Shown here: positions 53,505 through 62,649 of the stretch, piece after piece
How positions within the stretch are numbered: the first letter of the stretch is position 1
Layout of the letters: each line of letters opens with the position of its first letter
From: Ferruginibacter sp.
GTDB lineage: Bacteria > Bacteroidota > Bacteroidia > Chitinophagales > Chitinophagaceae
Direction of reading: 5' to 3'
DNA length: 64,000 nt
NCBI GenBank assembly: GCA_019638485.1
Contig: JAHBTP010000003.1
Location: 124,001 to 188,000, forward strand
Translations under genes and position numbers: made by a program
The notes under the pieces: model-generated
Told to the model about the DNA's origin: nothing
What the model saw: the letters and a program-made list of their open reading frames with translations, nothing else
Database searches by the model: none

Positions 53505-53996
53505 TCATTTCTTACGATAAAATAAAATTAAATCAGTAGCCGGAATTTGTTTAATATCTAATTGTCGGAATAAGGTTACCAATTGTCCTCGGTGATAAGT
53601 TTGATGATTAAACAAATGATGCAATACTTCATACACCGGCTGCCTAAAAGGAATATGGCTAATATTGCGATAACTGAATTCATCCAACAGTGTAGCTTCA
53701 GTAGCTTTTTCTATCCATTTTTCCCATTGTGCAGACAGTTTTAGCCAGTTAATGCACACATCCATTACTGTTCCATTAAATCCTTCAGAAGGAGCTTTTA
53801 CTGATTCAGAAAGCTTTATTCGCTGCCACCAAATTGACTCTGTATTCCACAGATGAATGGCTGTTTTATAAATAGATGAGAAACTACTGGCTATTTCCCG
53901 GTAAATGTGGTCATCCGGAAGATTTAAAATAGCATCTGTTATCCTTTGATTTGCCCAAAGGTTATAGGAGGCATAATGAGTTAATATTTTTTTCAT
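53505..53996 (-). CDS. DinB-superfamily metal-binding protein
   Basis: A 163-residue four-helix bundle protein of the DinB/YfiT type. Metal-ligand candidates are His48 in KTAIHLWNTESIWW and the HHLFNHQTYHRGQLVTLFRQ segment near residue 128. Such proteins bind a divalent metal and some act as thiol-dependent S-transferases; the partner here is unknown. It converges on the lipoprotein gene with a 4-bp gap. A promoter element is at 54011-54018. Confidence 0.9.
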   Translation of the reverse strand: MKKILTHYASYNLWANQRITDAILNLPDDHIYREIASSFSSIYKTAIHLWNTESIWWQRIKLSESVKAPSEGFNGTVMDVCINWLKLSAQWEKWIEKATEATLLDEFSYRNISHIPFRQPVYEVLHHLFNHQTYHRGQLVTLFRQLDIKQIPATDLILFYRKK

Positions 53997-54010
53997 AGCA
54001 CCTCTTTTCT

Positions 54011-54018
54011 CAAATTTA
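54011..54018 (-). promoter_or_regulatory. -7 promoter element TAAATTTG for the DinB gene
   Basis: Minus-strand TAAATTTG, exact TAnnTTTG match, 14 nt before the ATG at 53996. Confidence 0.45.
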
Positions 54019-54057
54019 ATTATAAAAATTGATTGGTAGCTTTACATAAACAAAAAC

Positions 54058-54510
54058 ATGATAATCTCTATTCGTAATGCCCATGTAGATGATTGTTCAC
54101 GTATGATGGAGCTCATCAGAGAATTAGCCAGATACGAAAAAGCACCGGATGAAGTGACTGTGTCTTTTGAACATTTTGTAAAAAGCGGATTTGGCGTCAA
54201 CCCGGTGTGGAAAGCTATTGTGGCTGAAATAGACAACGTGGTGCAAGGATTTGCATTATATTATATTCGTTATAGCACATGGAAAGGGCAGCGTTTATAT
54301 CTTGAAGACATTATTATAACTGAAAAGTGCCGGGGTTTAGGCGCCGGAAAGTTATTATTTGATGAACTAATTAAGATAGGAAAAAAAGAAGGTTATGCCG
54401 GAATGGTTTGGCAAGTATTGGAATGGAATGAGCCGGCATTAAATTTTTACCGAAAATATCCAAATGTAAAATTTGATACTGAATGGGTAAATGGAAGCCT
54501 GGATTTTTAG
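54058..54510 (+). CDS. GNAT-family N-acetyltransferase (diamine/thialysine type)
   Basis: A 150-residue GNAT enzyme: MIISIRNAHVDDCSRMMELIRELARYEKAP at the start, the acetyl-CoA-binding motif TEKCRGLGAGKLLFDEL near residues 90-107 and a C-terminal VLEWNEPALNFYRKYPNVKFDTEW. The order and length match the SSAT/thialysine acetyltransferase group. The substrate is probably a small amine but is not proven. A one-mismatch promoter element (TAGCTTTA) is at 54037-54044. Confidence 0.88.
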   Translation: MIISIRNAHVDDCSRMMELIRELARYEKAPDEVTVSFEHFVKSGFGVNPVWKAIVAEIDNVVQGFALYYIRYSTWKGQRLYLEDIIITEKCRGLGAGKLLFDELIKIGKKEGYAGMVWQVLEWNEPALNFYRKYPNVKFDTEWVNGSLDF

Positions 54511-54723
54511 CTGGTTGTTTTTTACCTCTATAAATCGAAATATCACACCTCCTTGTCAATATATTTCCATTAGCGGTTAAAACTGTTGCTTTTTATGCAA
54601 ACATTAGCCTTTGCTGCCGTACTTTTGCGGCACAAAACAAACCGGCTGAATAGTGGGATGCAGTAAAAGGGAGTGACACAACAATGTTGAGCATAGCGCT
54701 GTTGCCGAAAAAACAATCATACT
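54511..54723. other. Intergenic region and long leader before icd
   Basis: About 213 bp containing one promoter element (54620-54627) and then a roughly 93-nt leader. A 15-codon reading frame starts with ATG at 54684 (reads [15 protein letters not shown]) and ends in a TGA at 54729-54731 that overlaps the icd start (ATG 54724). It is possibly chance. Confidence 0.4.
54620..54627 (+). promoter_or_regulatory. -7 promoter element TACTTTTG for the icd genes
   Basis: Exact TAnnTTTG match 96 nt before the ATG at 54724, predicting the longest leader seen in this window. Confidence 0.5.
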
Positions 54724-56034
54724 ATGGGTGAAAGGATAACCATGGGAAGCGATGGAATTTTACAAGTTCCGGATCAACCGATAATTCCCTTTATTGAGGG
54801 GGATGGTATTGGGCCTGAAATTTGGGTTGTTGCCCAAAAAGTTTTTGATGCAGCGGTTGAACACGCCTATCAAGGAAAGCGAAAGATTGAATGGAAAGAA
54901 ATGTATGCAGGCGAAAAAGCGTATAGGCTTACCGGTGAGTGGCTCCCGGCCGATACACTACAAACTGCAAAGGATTACATTGTTTCAATAAAGGGGCCCC
55001 TTACCACACCAATTGGTGGAGGGATTAGAAGTTTAAACGTAGCGATGCGGCAAGATTTGGATTTGTTTGCCTGTGTACGCCCAGTAAAATGGTTTAAAGG
55101 AGTTCCTTCACCTGTAACCAATCCAGGGTTAGTGGATATGGTAATATTTCGTGAAAACACTGAAGATATTTATGCAGGTATAGAATGGAAAGCCGGTTCT
55201 GCAGATGCAGCAAAATTTGAAAAGTTTTTGATTGAAGAAATGGGAGTGAAGAATATTAGATTTCCGGGTCAATCAAGTTACGGTGTAAAACCGGTTTCAG
55301 AAGAAGGCACAAAACGACTTGTACGTTCAGCTATTAACTATGCATTAGCAAATAACCTGCCTTCGATTACACTGGTACATAAAGGAAATATTATGAAGTT
55401 TACGGAAGGAGCGTTTAAGCAATGGGGGTATGAAGTTGCGCGTAATGAATTTGGAGATAAAACATTTACTTGGGATGAATGGGATGAACTAAAAAAGAAA
55501 AAGGGAGAAATGTATGCTAATCAAGTACAACTTAATGCAGTTAATTCCGGAAAGCTTTTAGTAAAAGACATTATTGCAGATAATTTTTTACAGCAGATTT
55601 TAATTGCTCCGCAAGAATATTCAGTAGTAGCCACCTTAAATCTGAACGGCGATTATATATCGGATGCACTTGCTGCAGAAGTGGGTGGGATTGGAATAGC
55701 GCCGGGTGCTAATATTAACTATAAAACAGGCTATGCTGTATTTGAAGCCACCCATGGTACGGCTCCTAAATTTGCAGGCACAAACAGCATGAACCCATGT
55801 TCGGTAATTTTAAGTGGTTGTATGATGCTGGATTACATAGGTTGGAACGAGGCTGCTAAAGTGATTACAGAAGCTATACAAGCTACCATTATGCGCAAAA
55901 CGGTTACGATTGACTTTTATAATTTAATGAGCGGTGCCACTTTATTGAAAACAAGTGAATTTGGAAATGAAATCATCAACAATATGGGGATGGTAACAGG
56001 AGATGGGCAACTGAAACAAAGCTCAAGCTTATAA
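54724..56034 (+). CDS. icd: Isocitrate dehydrogenase, type I (E. coli Icd-like)
   Basis: A 436-residue enzyme closely resembling E. coli Icd: [16 protein letters not shown], the substrate loop [20 protein letters not shown] with the Ser that is phosphorylated in E. coli, [33 protein letters not shown] and [17 protein letters not shown]. At the E. coli NADP-binding positions it has Lys344 and Phe345, but Met for V351, Ile for Y391 and Asn for R395, so cofactor use is uncertain. It makes 2-oxoglutarate. A second, type II IDH starts 29 bp downstream. Confidence 0.93.
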   Translation: MGERITMGSDGILQVPDQPIIPFIEGDGIGPEIWVVAQKVFDAAVEHAYQGKRKIEWKEMYAGEKAYRLTGEWLPADTLQTAKDYIVSIKGPLTTPIGGGIRSLNVAMRQDLDLFACVRPVKWFKGVPSPVTNPGLVDMVIFRENTEDIYAGIEWKAGSADAAKFEKFLIEEMGVKNIRFPGQSSYGVKPVSEEGTKRLVRSAINYALANNLPSITLVHKGNIMKFTEGAFKQWGYEVARNEFGDKTFTWDEWDELKKKKGEMYANQVQLNAVNSGKLLVKDIIADNFLQQILIAPQEYSVVATLNLNGDYISDALAAEVGGIGIAPGANINYKTGYAVFEATHGTAPKFAGTNSMNPCSVILSGCMMLDYIGWNEAAKVITEAIQATIMRKTVTIDFYNLMSGATLLKTSEFGNEIINNMGMVTGDGQLKQSSSL

Positions 56035-56063
56035 TTTTTAATTAAAAATGAAACGATAACTAT

Positions 56064-57293
56064 ATGAGTAAAATTAAAGTAACAAATCCTGTTGTAGAAC
56101 TCGATGGAGATGAGATGACTCGCATCATCTGGAAATTTATTAAGGACAAACTTATTCTGCCTTATCTTGACGTTCCTATTCAATATTTCGATTTAGGTAT
56201 TGAACATCGTGATGCAACTGACGACCAGGTAACTATTGATGCGGCAAATGCAATTAAAGCATGTGGTGTGGGCATTAAATGCGCAACCATAACTCCCGAT
56301 GAAGCACGTGTAAAGGAATTTAATTTAAAACACATGTGGAAGAGTCCCAATGGTACCATTCGAAATATTCTTGATGGAACAGTATTCAGAGAGCCTATTG
56401 TGATGAATAACGTGCCTAGATTGGTTACTAATTGGACAGCCCCTATCATTGTTGGTCGCCACGCATTTGGTGATCAATATCGTGCAACCGATACCGTTAT
56501 TAATGGAAAAGGGAAACTGACTATGACCTTTACTCCTGAAGACGGTAGTGCTCCACAAATATTTGAAGTATTTAATTTTAAGGGAGGCGGTGTTGCATTG
56601 AGTATGTATAACACAGATGAAAGTATTTATGGTTTTGCACGCAGTTGTTTTAATATGGCCATAAGCAAGAAGTGGCCATTGTACTTAAGCACTAAAAATA
56701 CCATCTTAAAAAAGTATGATGGACGATTCAAAGATATTTTTCAGGAAGTGTACGAAAAAGAATTTAAAACCCTAATGGACAAGCTTGGCATTGTGTACGA
56801 ACATAGACTTATTGATGATATGGTAGCCAGCGCTTTAAAATGGAATGGTAACTTTATTTGGGCATGTAAAAATTATGATGGAGATGTGCAAAGTGATTCA
56901 ATCGCTCAAGGCTTTGGTAGCTTAGGTTTAATGACTTCTGTATTGATTACCCCCGACGGAAAAACAATGGAGGCAGAAGCAGCGCATGGAACAGTAACGC
57001 GCCACTATCGAGCACATCAAGCCGGAAAATCAACTTCAACCAATCCCATCGCTTCTATATTTGCCTGGACTCGTGGTTTATCATTTAGAGGTAAACTCGA
57101 TAACAATACAGCTTTAATAGATTTTTGCAATACATTGGAAAACGTTTGTATTGAAACGGTGGAAAGCGGCAAAATGACTAAGGATTTGGCAATTTGTATC
57201 CACGGCAATAATGTAAAACATGGTGAGCATTATTTAAATACCGAAGAGTTTTTAGATGCAATAGATGGAAACCTAAGAAAGAAAATGAACTAG
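56064..57293 (+). CDS. NADP-type isocitrate dehydrogenase, type II (eukaryote IDH1/2-like)
   Basis: A 409-residue protein with strong IDH1-like sequence: [45 protein letters not shown] (substrate Ser/Asn/Arg), [17 protein letters not shown], then [14 protein letters not shown] and [35 protein letters not shown]. The HGTVTRHYR region carries the NADP-binding Arg/His residues of this subfamily. It belongs to a different IDH subfamily from its upstream neighbour although both use isocitrate. The pair is closed by the hairpin at 57315-57345. Confidence 0.95.
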   Translation: MSKIKVTNPVVELDGDEMTRIIWKFIKDKLILPYLDVPIQYFDLGIEHRDATDDQVTIDAANAIKACGVGIKCATITPDEARVKEFNLKHMWKSPNGTIRNILDGTVFREPIVMNNVPRLVTNWTAPIIVGRHAFGDQYRATDTVINGKGKLTMTFTPEDGSAPQIFEVFNFKGGGVALSMYNTDESIYGFARSCFNMAISKKWPLYLSTKNTILKKYDGRFKDIFQEVYEKEFKTLMDKLGIVYEHRLIDDMVASALKWNGNFIWACKNYDGDVQSDSIAQGFGSLGLMTSVLITPDGKTMEAEAAHGTVTRHYRAHQAGKSTSTNPIASIFAWTRGLSFRGKLDNNTALIDFCNTLENVCIETVESGKMTKDLAICIHGNNVKHGEHYLNTEEFLDAIDGNLRKKMN

Positions 57294-57314
57294 TCATGTG
57301 CGAATAAAAAGTTT

Positions 57315-57347
57315 AAAGTTGCTCCCCGTGAGCAACTTTTCTTTTTT
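57315..57347. terminator. Hairpin terminator after the second isocitrate dehydrogenase gene
   Basis: A 10-bp stem AAAGTTGCTC/GAGCAACTTT with a CCCGT loop, followed by TTCTTTTTTT. It lies between convergent genes and probably works on the plus strand; an A-rich run on the other side gives a weaker reverse signal. Confidence 0.85.
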
Positions 57348-57358
57348 TAAAAAGCATA

Positions 57359-57745
57359 TCAACCTTTATTTAAAATATATACCAGATAAGGCACTAAGCC
57401 TAAAAAGATTAAAAACAGTACCCAAATTCTACCTGCAGATAAATGATAATCTTTAAAAATCATTTTCTTTGATTTTTTAGACATTAGTCCAATCAAAAAC
57501 TCAAATACTATCGTAAGTATTACCCAAACGACTCCAACAACCCAAGCATTTTGATCATTTTCAATACGTAAAAATGGAAAAATAAGCCATACATATAGGA
57601 AACATAAAACCATAAGAAATAAAGTAGATAGCTGGTGCGCAGATAACTCATTCATCCATTTGCGAAAGAAATACTCTCTTAACAAACCGTTTAATACAGC
57701 TAAAAGAATCATGGGTAGCCAAAGTAAAAATTGAAAAGTACTCAT
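57359..57745 (-). CDS. Hypothetical four-helix membrane protein
   Basis: A 128-residue protein with about four hydrophobic helices: FLLWLPMILLAVLNGLLREYF, LFLMVLCFLYVWLIFPFL, WVVGVVWVILTIVFEFLIGLM and WVLFLIFLGLVPYLVYIL. I recognise no family. ATG at 57745 is chosen over an upstream in-frame start whose extra residues are Cys-rich and unlike a signal. It precedes the nucleotide-sugar genes on the same strand in a gap but with no clear link. Confidence 0.7.
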   Translation of the reverse strand: MSTFQFLLWLPMILLAVLNGLLREYFFRKWMNELSAHQLSTLFLMVLCFLYVWLIFPFLRIENDQNAWVVGVVWVILTIVFEFLIGLMSKKSKKMIFKDYHLSAGRIWVLFLIFLGLVPYLVYILNKG

Positions 57746-57883
57746 TAGACTACAATTTGACAGATAAGAACAAAAACAGCAACACTGTGGGTTTTTATTA
57801 CAACCCACATTCAATCAGCAACTACACAATAAATATAAGCTATTGTTTTGAAAATATGCAAGAGCAGGGAAAACACAAAAAGA

Positions 57884-58753
57884 TTATTGCACAATATCCT
57901 GCAGACAAATTTTTAAACTTTGCTTCCAATCCGGAATACTAAGGTGAAATGTCTTTTTTATTTTTTCGGTATTCAGCGCCGAAAATGCAGGGCGCTTAGC
58001 AGGTGTTGGATAGTGGCTTGTAGCAATTGGAAAAACTACACAAGAGCTATTTGAAAGTGTGCAAATAGCTTCAGCAAAATCATACCAAGAGATAATCCCC
58101 TTATTGCAGTAATGGTAAATACCCGGTGGTGCATTGTCTGTAATAGCAATTAACAATAACGCATTGGCTAAGTCTGCAGCATAGGTTGGACATCCGAACT
58201 GGTCATTTACGACACTAATTTCTTTACGTTCTTTAATTAACTTATAAATCGTCTTTACAAAATTTTTTCCAAAAGTGCTATACACCCATGATGTACGCAC
58301 AACAATACTTTGCAAATGTAGCCGCAACACTTCCTGTTCTCCAATTAACTTGGTTTGTCCATAGAAGTTAACAGGATCAACAGCATCATCCTCCAGATAA
58401 GGCACTTTTCCATTACCATCAAAAACATAATCAGTAGAAATATGAATCAAGCGTACGTTGTGTAAATAACAAGCGCTTGCCAAATAGCCCGGAGCTGTTG
58501 CATTAACCAGCATAGCTTGCTCTCTCTCCTTTTCAGCCAAATCCACAGCCGTATATGCTGCTGCATTAATACACACATCAACAGGATTATGAAACAGGAA
58601 TTTTTCAACTAATGCTGCATCATGAATTGGAACATCTTCACGTGTTGTAAACAGAAAATTATATTTTGGATAAAAAGTTGCTAATTTTCTCAGCTCTGAA
58701 CCCACCTGTCCATTTGCTCCGGTAATCCATATCGTTTTTACTTTCCCGTTCAT
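57884..58753 (-). CDS. rfbD: dTDP-4-dehydrorhamnose reductase
   Basis: A 289-residue SDR: IWITGANGQVGSELRKLA (NADP-binding), DVCINAAAYTAVDLAEKE, LIHISTDYVFDGNGKVPYLEDDA and the catalytic Tyr-x-x-x-Lys in FYGQTKLIGE. It reduces dTDP-4-keto-rhamnose to dTDP-L-rhamnose. It begins 2 bp after rfbC. rfbA and rfbB are not in the window. Confidence 0.95.
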   Translation of the reverse strand: MNGKVKTIWITGANGQVGSELRKLATFYPKYNFLFTTREDVPIHDAALVEKFLFHNPVDVCINAAAYTAVDLAEKEREQAMLVNATAPGYLASACYLHNVRLIHISTDYVFDGNGKVPYLEDDAVDPVNFYGQTKLIGEQEVLRLHLQSIVVRTSWVYSTFGKNFVKTIYKLIKERKEISVVNDQFGCPTYAADLANALLLIAITDNAPPGIYHYCNKGIISWYDFAEAICTLSNSSCVVFPIATSHYPTPAKRPAFSALNTEKIKKTFHLSIPDWKQSLKICLQDIVQ

Positions 58754-58755
58754 TA

Positions 58756-59313
58756 TCAGGAAAAAATAAAATTTAGATTTGCATCTCTTAGTAAAGGGTG
58801 TGTTTTATCTCTATCAGAAATAATTTCCTTATTCTGCGGTATTTTCCAATCAATATTTAAATCGGTGTCATTATACATTATTCCACCTTCTGCTTCCTTA
58901 ATATAAAATTGGTCGCATTTATAAATCATTTCTGCATAATCAGTCAGCACAGAATAGCCATGTGCAAAGCCTGTGGGTATAAGTAACTGCATTTTATTTT
59001 CTGCTGAAAGTTCAACACAGAAGACCTTTCCATAGGTTGGAGAGCCTTTTCGAACATCTACTGCTACATCAAGGATAGTGCCTGCTAAAACACGAATAAG
59101 CTTAGCTTGTGCGTAAGGTGCTAATTGGAAGTGCAAACCACGTATTACGCCATAACTACTTTTAGCTTGATTATCTTGAACAAAATTTATATCAATGCCT
59201 GCTTCTTTATAAGTCTTCTGATTATAGCTTTCGAAAAAATAACCGCGGCTATCTTCAATCACCTTTGGCTCAAAAATCTTTAGGCCGGGAATTCCTGTTT
59301 CAAAAAAAGGCAT
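58756..59313 (-). CDS. rfbC: dTDP-4-dehydrorhamnose 3,5-epimerase
   Basis: A 185-residue cupin: PGLKIFEPKVIEDSRGYFFESYNQK, VIRGLHFQLAPYAQAKLIRVLAGTILDVAVDVRKGSPTYG (catalytic His in LHFQ), and LLIPTGFAHGYSVLTDYAEMIYKCDQFY. It epimerises C3 and C5 of dTDP-4-keto-6-deoxyglucose. It follows the epimerase gene by 13 bp and precedes rfbD by 2 bp. Confidence 0.96.
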   Translation of the reverse strand: MPFFETGIPGLKIFEPKVIEDSRGYFFESYNQKTYKEAGIDINFVQDNQAKSSYGVIRGLHFQLAPYAQAKLIRVLAGTILDVAVDVRKGSPTYGKVFCVELSAENKMQLLIPTGFAHGYSVLTDYAEMIYKCDQFYIKEAEGGIMYNDTDLNIDWKIPQNKEIISDRDKTHPLLRDANLNFIFS

Positions 59314-59326
59314 ACAACGATATTTA

Positions 59327-60304
59327 TTACGAATATACTTCTTTAAAAAATTGAATCGTATTTTTTAACCCTTCTTGAAAATGCCTTGTGGGTTTATATC
59401 CAAGCAAACTTTGAGCAAGGCTGATATCTGCAAGTGAATCTCGAATATCTCCTGCACGTGGTTCACGGTGTATAGGCTCCCAATCACTTTGCAAATATTT
59501 TTTGCAAGCCTCATAAAGGTAATTAACTGAATATCTTTCTCCTACCGCAACATTATATACTTTATTTAATGCGTTTGGATTTTCAGTAAGCATACCCTTC
59601 ACATTCACCTGAACAGCATTTTCCACAAATGTAAAATCGCGTGTTTGTTCACCATCCCCATTAATATAAACAGGTGTTTTCTTAAGAATACCCTTTACAA
59701 AAAGAGGAATCACCGCCGCATAGGGGCCATCAGGATCTTGCCTGGGACCAAAAATATTAAAATACCGAAAGCCCATTAATTTAAGTCCATAGGCAGATGC
59801 AAATACATTTGCAAACAATTCATTTGTTCGTTTGGTAACAGCATAGGGCGAAAGTGCATTCCCAATTTTCTCCTCTTTTTTAGGCAAGGTAAGTTCATCA
59901 CCATAAACAGAAGATGATGAGGCATATACCAGTTGCTCAACTTTATTATCTATAGCTGCTTTTAAAATATTTACAAATCCAGAAACATTAACCTCGCTAA
60001 AATAGCCGGGTTCTTTCATACTCCTCGGTACGCTACCGATAGCTGCCTGATGGCTCACATATTGAACACCTTTGCAAGCTTCTGCACAAACTTCAGGATT
60101 ACGTATATCTCCATTCAAAAATTCAAATGCGGGATATTGTTTTAATACAGCCAGATTTTTTTCAAAACCATTTACCATATTATCCAGCACACGAACTTTA
60201 CCTGCTCCATTTTTCAATAAATACTCAGCAATATGACTGCCAATAAATCCGGCACCACCGGTAACGAGAAAGTTAATCTGTGATAAATCCTTTTGATGAA
60301 ACAA
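59327..60304 (-). CDS. UDP-GlcNAc/GlcNAcA C4-epimerase (TviC/WbpP-like SDR)
   Basis: A 325-residue extended SDR: FLVTGGAGFIGSHIAEYLLKNGA (NAD-binding), SHQAAIGSVPRSMKEP, YASSSSVYGDELTLPKKE and Tyr-x-x-x-Lys in YAVTKRTNELFA. The order after a TviB-like dehydrogenase suggests the TviC/WbpP role: C4-epimerisation of UDP-GlcNAc(A) to UDP-GalNAc(A). The start looks like TTG at 60304, since no ATG occurs within the first 40 codons and a stop bounds the frame upstream. Substrate is inferred from context and fold. Confidence 0.87.
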   Translation of the reverse strand: MFHQKDLSQINFLVTGGAGFIGSHIAEYLLKNGAGKVRVLDNMVNGFEKNLAVLKQYPAFEFLNGDIRNPEVCAEACKGVQYVSHQAAIGSVPRSMKEPGYFSEVNVSGFVNILKAAIDNKVEQLVYASSSSVYGDELTLPKKEEKIGNALSPYAVTKRTNELFANVFASAYGLKLMGFRYFNIFGPRQDPDGPYAAVIPLFVKGILKKTPVYINGDGEQTRDFTFVENAVQVNVKGMLTENPNALNKVYNVAVGERYSVNYLYEACKKYLQSDWEPIHREPRAGDIRDSLADISLAQSLLGYKPTRHFQEGLKNTIQFFKEVYS

Positions 60305-60334
60305 TTTGATATAATTTAAATAACAAGATGAAAA

Positions 60335-61633
60335 TTAGAAACTCCAATATTTGCGTGAGTGAATTTTATTGCGATAGATTCCTTTTAAATCAGCCACCAA
60401 ACCATGTTCACGAGAGATGGAGGCGAAATAGTTATCATCCAATTTTTTATATTCACCATGGGGAACAGTTACAATCACTGCATCATAATCTTTTCTGATA
60501 GATTCCACTAAAGAAAATCCATATTCATGCTGCAATTCTTCACTTGAAGCAAACGGGTCTGACACATCTACATTTAGTGAAAAAGATTTTAATTCCTTAA
60601 CCACATCAGCCACTTTTGAATTTCTGATATCAGAAACATTTTCTTTAAATGTAGCACCCATCACCAGCACCCTACTATCCTTTACATTTCCGGTATTTTG
60701 AATAATATGTTGAAGAACCTTTTTAGCAACATATCCTGCCATCCCATCATTAATGTTTCTTCCTGCCAAAATCACCTGACTGTCATATCCAAGCTCTTTT
60801 GATTTATGGGTAAGATAATATGGGTCAACACCAATGCAATGGCCACCCACTAAGCCGGGTTGGAATTTTAAAAAGTTCCATTTCGTACCGGCAGCTTCGA
60901 GCACTTCGTATGTATTCACATTCATTTTATCAAAAATTATAGACAGCTCGTTCATTAAAGCGATGTTTAAATCACGTTGTGTGTTTTCAATAATTTTTGC
61001 AGCTTCAGCCACCTTAATTGAAGAAGCACGATGTACACCTGCAGCAACAACAAGTTCATACACTTTGGCAATATTTTCTAAGCTCTCTGCATCGCAACCG
61101 CTCACTACCTTCACAATGGAAGAAAGTGTATGTTCTTTATCTCCGGGATTTATTCGTTCAGGAGAATATCCTAATTTAAAATCCACACCTAATTTTAGTC
61201 CTGAAATTTTTTCCATTATCGGAAGACAATCTTCTTCAGTACAACCCGGATAAACGGTGCTTTCAAAAACCACATAATCGCCTTTTTTCAATACCTTACC
61301 AATGGTTTCACTTGCCCGTTGAACAGGTGTTAAATCAGGCACATTATGCTCATCAACAGGAGTAGGAACTGCCACTATATAAAACTTAGCTCGCTTCAGT
61401 ATTTCGAGGTCATTGGTAAAAGTAATATCGCAACCATCAAAAGCCTCCTTAGGTAATTCCTGACTGGGATCAACCGCATTTTTCATCATATTAATTCGTT
61501 CCGCATTAATATCAAATCCAATTACCTTAATCTTCTTCGCAAATTCAAGGGCAATTGGCAATCCAACATATCCCAATCCTATTACAGCCAGTTCTTCATC
61601 CTTATTCAATAACCGTTCATAAATAGTCATCAT
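60335..61633 (-). CDS. UDP-N-acetyl-hexosamine 6-dehydrogenase (TviB/WbpO-like)
   Basis: A 432-residue UDP-sugar dehydrogenase: ELAVIGLGYVGLPIALEFAKK (Rossmann), FYIVAVPTPVDEHNVPDLTP, VFESTVYPGCTEEDCLPIM and the catalytic Cys in PGLVGGHCIGVDPYYLTHKSKELGYD near residue 265. It strongly resembles Salmonella TviB and Pseudomonas WbpO, oxidising UDP-GlcNAc or UDP-GalNAc to the uronic acid. Two ATGs at 61633 and 61630 are possible. The TviC-like gene follows by 30 bp. Confidence 0.94.
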   Translation of the reverse strand: MMTIYERLLNKDEELAVIGLGYVGLPIALEFAKKIKVIGFDINAERINMMKNAVDPSQELPKEAFDGCDITFTNDLEILKRAKFYIVAVPTPVDEHNVPDLTPVQRASETIGKVLKKGDYVVFESTVYPGCTEEDCLPIMEKISGLKLGVDFKLGYSPERINPGDKEHTLSSIVKVVSGCDAESLENIAKVYELVVAAGVHRASSIKVAEAAKIIENTQRDLNIALMNELSIIFDKMNVNTYEVLEAAGTKWNFLKFQPGLVGGHCIGVDPYYLTHKSKELGYDSQVILAGRNINDGMAGYVAKKVLQHIIQNTGNVKDSRVLVMGATFKENVSDIRNSKVADVVKELKSFSLNVDVSDPFASSEELQHEYGFSLVESIRKDYDAVIVTVPHGEYKKLDDNYFASISREHGLVADLKGIYRNKIHSRKYWSF

Positions 61634-61657
61634 AATTTATTATTGTAATACGCTAAT

Positions 61658-62638
61658 TTAATTTTTTCTTTCAAACTCTTTTGGCAGCTTATACCATTCT
61701 TCAGATGGAAGCGATTTAAAATAATCATAAGTCATTTTTAATCCATCACTCCGTGAAATACGTGGTTCCCAATTAAGCAATGTTTTTGCTTTTGTTATAT
61801 CCGGCCGCCGTTGTTTTGGATCATCAACCGGCAAAGGTTTAAATACAATTTTTTGATTAGTTCCGGTGAGTTGAACAATCTCTTTGGCAAATTCAAGTAA
61901 TGATATTTCATCAGGATTGCCAATATTTACCGGCAAAACATAATTGCTTAACAACAAACGATAAATTCCTTCTACTAAATCATCCACAAAACAAAAACTA
62001 CGCGTTTGGCTTCCATCACCAAATACCGTTAAGTCTTCACCACGTAAAGCCTGACCAATAAAGGCGGGTAACGCACGGCCATCATTCAGCCTCATTCTTG
62101 GACCATAGGTGTTAAATATGCGCACAATACGGGTTTCCACTTTATGAAAAGTATGGTACGCCATCGTTATTGCTTCCTGAAAACGTTTGGCTTCATCATA
62201 TACGCCGCGTGGCCCTACAGGATTAACATTACCCCAATACTCTTCATTCTGCGGATGCACTAAGGGATCTCCGTAAACTTCACTTGTACTGGCTACCAAA
62301 ATTCGAGCATTCTTTGCTAAGGCCAAACCCAGGCAATTATGGGTGCCTAAGGAACCAACTTTTAATGTTTGAATAGGAATTTTCAAATAATCAATAGGGC
62401 TGGCAGGAGAAGCAAAATGAAGGATATAATCTAATTGCCCGGGAACATGAATGAATTTTGAGACATCATGGTGATAAAATTCAAATTCTTTCAGTTTAAA
62501 CAGATGTTGGATATTTTGTAAATCACCGGTAATCAGATTATCCATTCCAATTACGCGATATCCTTCCTTTATAAAACGATCACATAAATGCGAACCTAAA
62601 AATCCAGCAGCTCCGGTTATTAAAATTCTTTTACTCAC
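61658..62638 (-). CDS. UDP-glucuronate decarboxylase / UDP-xylose synthase-like SDR
   Basis: A 326-residue [90 protein letters not shown] (catalytic Tyr/Lys in YDEAK) and [13 protein letters not shown]. This is the UXS group, which converts UDP-glucuronate to UDP-xylose with internal redox. The gene upstream is UDP-glucose dehydrogenase, which makes its substrate. The start is GTG at 62638. Spacing to ugd is 11 bp. Confidence 0.94.
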   Translation of the reverse strand: MSKRILITGAAGFLGSHLCDRFIKEGYRVIGMDNLITGDLQNIQHLFKLKEFEFYHHDVSKFIHVPGQLDYILHFASPASPIDYLKIPIQTLKVGSLGTHNCLGLALAKNARILVASTSEVYGDPLVHPQNEEYWGNVNPVGPRGVYDEAKRFQEAITMAYHTFHKVETRIVRIFNTYGPRMRLNDGRALPAFIGQALRGEDLTVFGDGSQTRSFCFVDDLVEGIYRLLLSNYVLPVNIGNPDEISLLEFAKEIVQLTGTNQKIVFKPLPVDDPKQRRPDITKAKTLLNWEPRISRSDGLKMTYDYFKSLPSEEWYKLPKEFERKN

Positions 62639-62649
62639 TTATAACAATA

